NCBI GenBank assembly: GCA_023431055.1
Contig: JAEYXX010000002.1
Coordinates: forward strand, 1-30,222
Direction of reading: 5' to 3'
DNA length: 30,222 nucleotides
DNA from: Pseudomonadota bacterium
GTDB taxonomy: Bacteria; Pseudomonadota; Gammaproteobacteria; Pseudomonadales; Pseudomonadaceae
Of the stretch, positions 24,172 to 30,222 are shown piece by piece. Below the pieces are notes generated by a model. That model saw nothing but the letters and a program-made list of their open reading frames with translations. It had not been told where the DNA came from and did not search any database. Every line of letters begins with the position of its first letter. The first letter of the stretch is position 1. The position numbers and the translations under genes were made by a program.

Positions 24172-26922
24172 GTGTTCAAGGATTTAAGCATCAAGGGCCG
24201 TGTACTACTGCTCACCCTGCTGCCCACCAGCCTGCTGGCACTGGTGCTCGGTGGCTACTTCACCTGGGTGCAGCTCTCGGGTCTGCAGACTCAGCTGTTG
24301 CAACGCGGCGAGATGCTGGTCGAACACCTGGCGCCGCTCGCGGCTCCGGCGCTGGAACAGAAAGACGTTAAAAAGCTCGAGCGCATCGCCCAGCAGGCGC
24401 TGGAGCACCCGGACGTGCGCGCGGTAGGTTTTCTCGAGCCCGAGCGCAAGTCGCTGGCACATGCCGGGCCAAGCATGCTCAATCCCACACCGGTCAGCCT
24501 GCCGGGCGTCAGCTTGCTCAGTGGACAGGACGCCACGCGCTTTCTTCTGCCGGTTTACGAGCAGCACCTGGTGCTCGCTGACACGCCGGATGACGAGCGC
24601 ACGCTGGAGCTACTCGGCTGGGTCGAGCTGGAGCTTTCCCATCAGAGCACGCTGCTCACGGGCTATCGCAACCTGTTCGCCAGCCTGCTGCTGATCGTCG
24701 GCGGCCTCGCCGTCACCGCCCTCCTTGCCCTGCGCATGAGCCGCAGCATCAATGGCCCGCTGCGCGAGATCAAGGCGGGAGTCGCGCAGCTCAAGGACGG
24801 CCATCTGCAAACCCGCCTGCCACCGCTGGGCAGCCATGAGATGGATGAGCTGGCCGCCGGCATCAACCGCATGGCAGAGGCCCTGCAGAACGCGCAGGAA
24901 GAACTGCAGCACAGCATCGAGCAGGCCACCGAGGACGTGCGGCAGAACCTGGAAACCATCGAGATCCAGAACATCGAGCTGGATTTCGCACGCAAGGAGG
25001 CTCTGGAAGCCAGCCGCATCAAGTCCGAGTTCCTGGCCAACATGAGCCACGAGATTCGCACCCCGCTCAACGGCATTCTCGGTTTCACCAACCTGCTGCA
25101 GAAAAGCGAGCTCAGCCCGCGCCAGCAGGATTACCTGTCGACCATCGAAAAATCCGCCGACAGCCTGCTCGGCATCATCAACGAGGTGCTCGACTTCTCC
25201 AAGATCGAGGCCGGCAAGCTGGTACTCGAATCCATACCGTTCAATCTGCGTGACCTGCTGCAGGACACCCTGACCATCCTCGCCCCCGCCGCCCACGAAA
25301 AACAGCTGGAGCTGGTCAGCCTGATCTACCGCGACACGCCGCTGGCCTTGCGCGGCGACCCGCTGCGTCTGAAACAGGTGCTGACCAACCTGGTGAGCAA
25401 CGCGATCAAGTTCACCCGCGAAGGCACCATCGTCATGCGCGCCATGGTCGAGGACGAGAGCGCCGACAGTGCTCAGCTGCGCATCAGCGTGATGGACACC
25501 GGCATTGGCTTGTCCGACGAAGACCTGCGCGCACTGTTCCAGGCCTTCAGCCAGGCTGACAATTCGCTCAGCCGCCAGGCCGGTGGCACCGGCCTTGGCC
25601 TGGTGATTTCCAAACGCCTGATCGAGCAGATGGGCGGCGAGATCGGGGTCGACAGCACCCCGGGCGAAGGCTCGGAATTCTGGATCACCCTGAGCCTGCC
25701 CAAGGCCCGCGACGATGCCGAGGACCTGCCGCGCGCAGCTCTGCAGGGTCGTCGCGTGGCCGTGCTGGAAGGCCATGAGCTGGCCCGTCAGGCGCTGGCT
25801 CACCAACTTCAGGACTGCGGCCTGGAGGTGGAAAGCTTCGCTGCACCCGAGCAGCTCTTCGAGGCGGTGAACGACCAGCAGCACCGCGAACAACCCTTGA
25901 GCCTGGCTGTGCTGGGCATCACCGCCAGCCAGCTGCCACCCGAAGAGCTCGGCCAGCGTATCCGCGAACTCGACCGACTCGGTTGCAAGACCCTGGTGCT
26001 GTGCCCGACCACCGAGCTGGGGCTGTTCCACGAATCGCTGCCCGACGCTTATACCCAGCTGCAGGCCAAGCCCCCTTGCACGCGCAAGCTGCACAAGGCG
26101 CTGGTGGAAATGGTCAACCCGCAGCGCTCGGCCAGCGAGCCTGTCGCCATTGGCGACACACGCAGACCGCAGATTCTCTGCGTCGACGACAACCCGGCCA
26201 ACCTGCTGCTGGTGCAAACCCTGCTCGACGACCTGGGTGCCCAGGTCAAGGCGGTAGACAGCGGCTACGCCGCGATAGAAGCCATTCAGCAAGGCAGCTT
26301 CGATCTGGTATTCATGGACGTGCAGATGCCCGGCATGGATGGCCGCGAAGCCACCGAAAACATTCGCCAATGGGAAAGCGATGAAGGCCGCAGTGCCACG
26401 CCGATCATCGCCCTGACCGCCCACGCCCTGGCCAACGAGAAGCGCGCGCTGCTGCAAAGCGGTATGGACGACTATCTGACCAAACCGATCAATGAGCGCC
26501 AACTGGCCCAGGTTGTGCTCAAGTGGACCGGCCTGAACCTGCGCAACCAGCCCACTCACAGGATCGCCCCAGCTGCACCACCGCAATTGCAGCCCAAGGT
26601 GCTCGACGCCGAAGAGGGCCTGCGCCTGGCCGCCGGCAAGGCCGACCTGGCGGCGGACATGCTGAGCATGCTGCTGGCCGGCCTGCCGGGCGACCGCCAG
26701 GCCATCCGCCAGGCGCGCGATGCCGGCGAGCGCACCGCGCTGATCGAACGGGTCCATCGGCTACACGGCGCCACCCGCTACTGTGGCGTGCCGCAGCTGC
26801 GTGCCGCCTGCCAACGCAGCGAGACACTGCTCAAACAGGATGACCCCGAGGCGCAACGCGCGCTGGACGAACTGGACGACGCCATCGTGCGCCTGACCGA
26901 AGCGGCCGCACAGAGTGCCTGA
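24172..26922 (+). CDS. gacS: Hybrid sensor kinase GacS (BarA-type)
   Basis: GacS is the membrane kinase that, with GacA, drives small-RNA/RsmA control of secondary metabolism, biofilm and virulence traits. The start is GTG with GGAGGAAG about 5 bases upstream. The 916 residues show TM1 (about 10-32), a periplasmic part, TM2 (about 169-188), HAMP (190-245) and a coiled linker. HisKA has His293 ('[16 protein letters not shown]'), and the ATPase has '[12 protein letters not shown]' and '[13 protein letters not shown]'. Then come a degenerate receiver-like stretch, the true receiver with Asp716 ('[13 protein letters not shown]'), and a C-terminal Hpt domain with His865 in '[13 protein letters not shown]'. 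All phosphorelay residues are present, so it looks functional. ldhA follows 9 bases later. Confidence 0.97.
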   Translation: MFKDLSIKGRVLLLTLLPTSLLALVLGGYFTWVQLSGLQTQLLQRGEMLVEHLAPLAAPALEQKDVKKLERIAQQALEHPDVRAVGFLEPERKSLAHAGPSMLNPTPVSLPGVSLLSGQDATRFLLPVYEQHLVLADTPDDERTLELLGWVELELSHQSTLLTGYRNLFASLLLIVGGLAVTALLALRMSRSINGPLREIKAGVAQLKDGHLQTRLPPLGSHEMDELAAGINRMAEALQNAQEELQHSIEQATEDVRQNLETIEIQNIELDFARKEALEASRIKSEFLANMSHEIRTPLNGILGFTNLLQKSELSPRQQDYLSTIEKSADSLLGIINEVLDFSKIEAGKLVLESIPFNLRDLLQDTLTILAPAAHEKQLELVSLIYRDTPLALRGDPLRLKQVLTNLVSNAIKFTREGTIVMRAMVEDESADSAQLRISVMDTGIGLSDEDLRALFQAFSQADNSLSRQAGGTGLGLVISKRLIEQMGGEIGVDSTPGEGSEFWITLSLPKARDDAEDLPRAALQGRRVAVLEGHELARQALAHQLQDCGLEVESFAAPEQLFEAVNDQQHREQPLSLAVLGITASQLPPEELGQRIRELDRLGCKTLVLCPTTELGLFHESLPDAYTQLQAKPPCTRKLHKALVEMVNPQRSASEPVAIGDTRRPQILCVDDNPANLLLVQTLLDDLGAQVKAVDSGYAAIEAIQQGSFDLVFMDVQMPGMDGREATENIRQWESDEGRSATPIIALTAHALANEKRALLQSGMDDYLTKPINERQLAQVVLKWTGLNLRNQPTHRIAPAAPPQLQPKVLDAEEGLRLAAGKADLAADMLSMLLAGLPGDRQAIRQARDAGERTALIERVHRLHGATRYCGVPQLRAACQRSETLLKQDDPEAQRALDELDDAIVRLTEAAAQSA

Positions 26923-26931
26923 GGGGGAACC

Positions 26932-27927
26932 ATGCGTATCTGCCTGTTCAGTAGCAAACCCTATGATCGCGAGTCCTTCCTGGCGGTGAACAGCCCGGCG
27001 GGCTGGCATCTGCAGTTCCACGAAACACGCCTGACCACTGACAGCGCCGCGTTGGCCGACGGCAGCGAAGTGGTCTGCGCCTTCATCAACGACGATCTGT
27101 CCGCGGCAGTGCTGCAGCGCCTGGCCGCTGGCGGCACTCGCCTGATCGCCCTGCGCTCGGCCGGCTACAACCATGTCGACCTGGCAGCCGCGCAGCGCCT
27201 GGGGCTGCCGGTGGTACGAGTCCCGGCCTACTCGCCGCATGCAGTGGCCGAACACGCCGTGGCGCTGGTGATGGCGCTTAACCGACGCATTCATCGCGCC
27301 TTCAATCGCACCCGTGAAGGTGATTTTTCCCTGCACGGTCTGACCGGTTTCGACCTGTACGGCAAGACCGTCGGGGTGATAGGCGGCGGCAAGATCGGCC
27401 AGGTGTTCGCCCGCATCATGCACGGCTTCGGTTGCCAGGTACTGATCTACGACCCGTTCCCGCTCGATGGACTCGACGCCATCGGCGCACGCCAGACGCC
27501 ACTGGACGAGGTGATCGCCAGCAGCGACATCCTCAGCCTGCACTGCCCGCTGACCGATGAAAGCTACCATCTGATCGATGCCATCCGCCTCGCACAGATG
27601 AAGCGCGGCGTCATGCTGATCAATACCGGCCGCGGTGCGCTGGTCGATACCCCCGCCCTGATCGAAGCGCTGAAGAGCGGCCAGCTCGGCTACCTGGGCC
27701 TGGACGTCTATGAAGAGGAGTCGGAGCTGTTCTTCGAGGATCACTCAGACCTGCCGCTGCAGGACGACACACTGGCCCGCCTGCTGACCTTCCCCAATGT
27801 CATCGTCACCGCGCACCAGGCCTTCCTCACCCACGAAGCGCTCGACGCCATTGCCCGCACCACCCTGGCCAATATCTCGGCCTGGCTCGCCGGCCGGCCA
27901 AGCAATGAGGTCAAGGCCGGCGCGTGA
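26932..27927 (+). CDS. ldhA: Fermentative D-lactate dehydrogenase LdhA
   Basis: LdhA reduces pyruvate to D-lactate with NADH and helps redox balance when oxygen is short. The 331-residue protein belongs to the D-2-hydroxyacid dehydrogenase family. It has 'LRSAGYNHVDLAAA' (substrate loop), the nucleotide fold 'VGVIGGGKIGQVFARI', 'NTGRGALVDTPAL' with the catalytic Arg region, 'GLDVYEEESELFFED' with the Glu, and the catalytic His in 'VTAHQAFLTHEAL'. 'ESELFFEDHS' is specific to the LdhA branch. A GAGGGGGAA site precedes the ATG. It follows gacS by only 9 bases, so it is probably transcribed with it, at least in part; an internal promoter cannot be excluded. Confidence 0.96.
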   Translation: MRICLFSSKPYDRESFLAVNSPAGWHLQFHETRLTTDSAALADGSEVVCAFINDDLSAAVLQRLAAGGTRLIALRSAGYNHVDLAAAQRLGLPVVRVPAYSPHAVAEHAVALVMALNRRIHRAFNRTREGDFSLHGLTGFDLYGKTVGVIGGGKIGQVFARIMHGFGCQVLIYDPFPLDGLDAIGARQTPLDEVIASSDILSLHCPLTDESYHLIDAIRLAQMKRGVMLINTGRGALVDTPALIEALKSGQLGYLGLDVYEEESELFFEDHSDLPLQDDTLARLLTFPNVIVTAHQAFLTHEALDAIARTTLANISAWLAGRPSNEVKAGA

Positions 27928-27954
27928 TAGCATGCCGGCTGATCCGGAGGACCC

Positions 27955-28386
27955 ATGGCCGAACACGATTTCCGTTATTCCCTGCTCAACCCGCAACACA
28001 CCCTCACCGAATGCCGCGCACTGGCGCCAGGCCGCTACCAGGTCACCGGCAATGGCGGTTCGATCCAGGCGGGTGACACGCTGCTGGTCACCCTCAAGGG
28101 CAGCCGCGACCTGCACATGCGCCTGGATGTGGAAAAGGTTCGCCACCTGATCAACCCGCCCGGCCAATGGCTGGCCGTATGCAAAGGGCCGCAGTTCAAG
28201 GAGCTGGCCATTCATAACTGGCAGGTGAACTGCGACGGCTGCGGCAAGCAGCTGGATTTCGAATTCGCCGTCGATGCCGCCCTCGGCAAAGCCGCGCAGG
28301 CGCCGGCAGCCGAGGCCCGCATCGCCGAACTGGGCTGGCGCAACGACGCCGGCCGTCATCTATGCCGCACCTGCCAGGAGGCCTGA
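27955..28386 (+). CDS. Conserved cysteine-containing protein, function unknown
   Basis: A 143-residue protein that I cannot assign to a named family. It has no signal peptide or membrane helix. The first part is beta-rich ('TECRALAPGRYQVTGNGGS', 'GDTLLVTLKG'). The second part holds two cysteine pairs, 'CDGCGK' (about residue 90) and 'CRTCQ' at the very C-terminus. This four-Cys arrangement could bind zinc like a treble-clef or ribbon, which is inference. 'LINPPGQWLAVCKGP' between them is distinctive. GGAGGA lies just before the ATG. The gene sits 27 bases after ldhA and 3 bases before the META lipoprotein gene, so the three are probably one transcript. Homologues, as far as I recall, sit in the same place in other pseudomonads. 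Confidence 0.8.
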   Translation: MAEHDFRYSLLNPQHTLTECRALAPGRYQVTGNGGSIQAGDTLLVTLKGSRDLHMRLDVEKVRHLINPPGQWLAVCKGPQFKELAIHNWQVNCDGCGKQLDFEFAVDAALGKAAQAPAAEARIAELGWRNDAGRHLCRTCQEA

Positions 28387-28389
28387 ACC

Positions 28390-28788
28390 ATGCACCGCAC
28401 CCTGTCCCTCGCCCTGCTCGCCGCCGCACTGGCCGGCTGCGCCAGCGACGCACCGCAACTGGAAACCGAGCGCAGCTACCGCGTGGAGTGGATCGGCGAG
28501 CGCCCGCTGATCGACCGCAGCCACCTGACCGTCACCTTCGCCGCCGATGGTCGCGCCCATGGTCACGCGGGCTGCAATCACTGGTTCGCCGGCTATACGC
28601 TCAAGGGCGACGCGCTCAGCTTCGAGCCGGCCGGCAGCACCCGCAAGATGTGCGCACCGGCGCTGATGGAGCAGGAACAACGTTTCCTCGCAGCGCTCGG
28701 CGAGGTGCAGCGCTGGGACTTCAACGGCATCGGCCAGCTGCAGCTGTGGCCCGCCAGCGGCAAGCCGATTCGCCTCTGGGCGGAGTGA
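28390..28788 (+). CDS. META-domain (HslJ-like) lipoprotein
   Basis: A 132-residue precursor with a lipoprotein signal 'SLALLAAALAGC' (lipobox LAGC, Cys17). It is followed by a META domain: 'ERPLIDRSHLTVTFAADGRAHGHAGCNHWFAGYTL' with the characteristic Gly-Cys-Asn turn, then 'STRKMCAP' and 'EQRFLAAL'. META domains occur in HslJ (heat-shock, novobiocin resistance) and in several secreted proteins, usually in outer-membrane or periplasmic settings; their molecular role is unclear. The 'GCNHW' and 'KMCAP' cysteines could form a disulfide. Its start is 3 bases after the stop of the preceding gene, so translation is likely coupled. The 160 bases after it are repeat sequence. Confidence 0.88.
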   Translation: MHRTLSLALLAAALAGCASDAPQLETERSYRVEWIGERPLIDRSHLTVTFAADGRAHGHAGCNHWFAGYTLKGDALSFEPAGSTRKMCAPALMEQEQRFLAALGEVQRWDFNGIGQLQLWPASGKPIRLWAE

Positions 28789-28817
28789 CACGACGCGCGC
28801 CCTACAAGACGCACACT

Positions 28818-28872
28818 GTCCTGCAGGAGCGGCTTCAACCGCGATAAAACCTCGCCGCGAAAGCGCCTACCA
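28818..28872. repeat. REP-like repeat, second type, with inverted partner
   Basis: 'GCAGGAGCGGCTTCAACCGC' (28823-28842) is the common pseudomonad GGAGCGGCTTCA-CCGCG type of repeat. About 12 bases later the reverse complement of 28853-28870 (GTAGGCGCTTTCGCGGCG) looks like a diverged inverted partner. The pair resembles a small BIME unit. Confidence 0.65.
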
Positions 28873-28892
28873 GATTCAGCACACGCACCATC

Positions 28893-28953
28893 CGTAGCCC
28901 GGATGCAATCCGGGTCCAGACTCAAGAAGACCCCGGATTTCATCCGGGCTACG
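28893..28953. repeat. REP-like hairpin repeat, copy C (after dinB)
   Basis: Arms CGTAGCCCGGATGCAATCCGGG and, reverse-complemented, CGTAGCCCGGATGAAATCCGGG differ at one position and enclose about 17 bases. It is the same family as 12776 and 13687. Its right end includes the TAG stop codon of dinB (28949-28951). Confidence 0.85.
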
Positions 28954-30001
28954 CAAACAGCTCCAGCTGCTCCTGCCGGCCGCGCAGATCGTGCAGCCTG
29001 ACCCCCACTCCGAGCAGGCGCACCGGCTTGTCGCCACGGGCATGGGCGCTGGCCAGCAACTGCCGATAGCTTTCCAGATCGCGACTGGCCCCTGCCTGCT
29101 CCAGCGTGGTCTGGGTGAAGTCGTGAAACTTCACCTTGACGAAGGGCTTGTCCGGTCTGTAGCTGGCATCCAGGCGTTGCAGGCGGCCGTTCATCTCCTC
29201 GAGCAGGGCCGGCAGTTTCTCCAGGCAGCTCTGCAGGTCGGGCAGATCCTGGTCATAGGTGTGCTCTACGCTCAGTGACTGACGGCGGCTGTCGACCTTG
29301 ACCTCGCGTTCGTCGATGCCGTGGGCCAGGCGCCACAGACGCTCACCGAAACTGCCGAACTCGCGCACCAGCGCCAGCTTGTTCCAGTCGCGCAGATCCA
29401 GGCAGGTGCGAATCCCCAGGCGAATCAGCTTGTCCGCCGTGACCTTGCCGACACCATGCAGCTTATTTACTGGCAACTCGGCCACGAAATCGTCGACCTG
29501 ATCCGGGGTGATGACGAACAGTCCGTTGGGTTTGCGCCAGTCGCTGGCGATCTTGGCCAGGAACTTGTTCGGCGCCACGCCGGCCGACACCGTGATATGC
29601 AGCTCCTGCGCCACGCGGCGGCGAATCTCCTGGGCGATGCGCGTGGCACTACCAGCGAAATGCGGCGAGTCGCTGACATCCAGATACGCCTCGTCCAGCG
29701 ACAGCGGCTCGATCAGATCGGTGAACTGGCGGAAGATGGCGTGGATGTCCCGCGACACCGAGCGATACACCTCGAAGCGCGGCTTGACGATAAGAAGGTC
29801 CGGACACAGCTTCAAGGCATGCCGTGACGACATCGCCGAGCGCACGCCATAGGCGCGCGCTTCATAGTTGCAGGTAGCGATCACCCCACGACGATCCGCC
29901 GAACCACCCACGGCTAGCGGACGATTGGACAGGCTCGGGTCGTCACGCATCTCGATGGCAGCGTAAAAGCAGTCGCAGTCAACGTGAATTATCTTGCGCA
30001 C
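28949..30001 (-). CDS. dinB: DNA polymerase IV DinB
   Basis: DinB is the Y-family translesion polymerase used under DNA damage and stress. Catalytic acids are in 'IHVDCDCFYAAIEM' near the N-terminus (Tyr in the steric-gate region) and 'PLSLDEAYLDVS'. The 'AGVAPNKFLAKIASDWRKP' fingers/palm segment and 'LHGVGKVTADKLIRLGI' helix-hairpin-helix are typical. The C-terminus 'QLELF' is the beta-clamp-binding motif. The start is taken as GTG at 29999-30001 (350 residues, beginning VRKIIHVD) because relatives begin there and AGGA lies 4 bases upstream; an ATG at 30040 would add 13 residues but has no ribosome site. One Ala and the TAG stop follow the clamp motif, supplied by the repeat that starts there. 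No clear LexA box was seen. Confidence 0.94.
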   Translation of the reverse strand: MRKIIHVDCDCFYAAIEMRDDPSLSNRPLAVGGSADRRGVIATCNYEARAYGVRSAMSSRHALKLCPDLLIVKPRFEVYRSVSRDIHAIFRQFTDLIEPLSLDEAYLDVSDSPHFAGSATRIAQEIRRRVAQELHITVSAGVAPNKFLAKIASDWRKPNGLFVITPDQVDDFVAELPVNKLHGVGKVTADKLIRLGIRTCLDLRDWNKLALVREFGSFGERLWRLAHGIDEREVKVDSRRQSLSVEHTYDQDLPDLQSCLEKLPALLEEMNGRLQRLDASYRPDKPFVKVKFHDFTQTTLEQAGASRDLESYRQLLASAHARGDKPVRLLGVGVRLHDLRGRQEQLELFA

Positions 30002-30104
30002 AACATCCTCGGAAGCCTCGTCCAGCCTGGCCTGGAGCATTGAAGTCTAACAGCTGTTTAACGCTAAGCACCTGAGTTGAAAACACTTTTCTTGTAAATA
30101 GCGG

Positions 30105-30132
30105 TTGACAGCTGAGCATCTGGCTGTAGAAT
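30105..30132 (+). promoter_or_regulatory. Near-consensus promoter of tRNA-fMet
   Basis: A perfect TTGACA -35 (30105-30110), 16-base spacer and TAGAAT -10 (30127-30132), followed by a GC-rich 'GCCGCCCC' discriminator. Start of transcription is expected near 30139. The strength and the GC discriminator fit a growth-rate- and ppGpp-controlled stable RNA. Confidence 0.85.
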
Positions 30133-30145
30133 GCCGCCCCACAGA

Positions 30146-30222
<77 letters not shown>

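Noticed and set aside
24610..26757. A 715-codon open frame on the minus strand, opposite gacS
   Set aside because: It is antisense shadow coding, with low-complexity Gln/Ala/Val/Gly composition, no ribosome site and no family match; gacS is certain.

Overview
The window is about 30 kb of ordinary, high-GC gammaproteobacterial chromosome. It is almost certainly Pseudomonas. The order gacS / two-component pair / TonB receptor / cysM / rlmD / relA / mazG matches, from memory, the P. aeruginosa pir-relA neighbourhood. The cobO-cobB-bluB-cobD order is also pseudomonad. The short 'GTAGCCCGGATGCAATCCGGG'-type intergenic repeats suggest the mendocina/oleovorans/stutzeri side of the genus, but the species is a guess. 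No prophage, integron, CRISPR array or full insertion sequence was seen.

Layout. 1-3.8 kb (minus strand): a cobalamin operon, cobO-cobB-bluB-cobD (cobD cut by the window edge), led by a well-conserved cobalamin riboswitch. 3.9-5.4 kb (minus): a small HNH protein and two NlpC/P60 lipoproteins in tandem. 5.6-5.7 kb: a 146-bp hairpin-forming MITE-like repeat touching the moeA stop codon. 5.7-8.1 kb: molybdenum cofactor genes, moaB-moeA leftward and mobA rightward from a shared intergenic gap. 8.2-10.1 kb: a YgdI/YgdR-type lipoprotein, tRNA-Pro(CGG) with promoter and terminator, a glutaredoxin-like protein and a DUF5610 protein. 10.5-12.1 kb (plus): an OprD-family porin with a strong terminator, then a Rof (Rho-binding) homologue.

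12.1-18.4 kb (minus): cysM-rlmD-relA-mazG followed by a DUF2058 protein. These cover cysteine synthesis, 23S rRNA methylation, the stringent response and NTP clean-up, with hairpins and repeats in the junctions. 18.5-24.1 kb (minus): an iron-uptake block of response regulator, sensor kinase, CirA-like TonB receptor and a lone siderophore-binding protein. 24.2-28.8 kb (plus): gacS, ldhA, a cysteine-rich unknown and a META-domain lipoprotein, closely spaced. 28.9-30.2 kb: dinB (minus), then initiator tRNA-fMet with a near-consensus promoter at the window edge.

I found no convincing wholly new system. The most distinctive signals are structured repeats sitting exactly on gene ends (moeA, dinB, mazG, rlmD), and a CirA-like receptor plus orphan binding protein where a PirA-type receptor would be expected.
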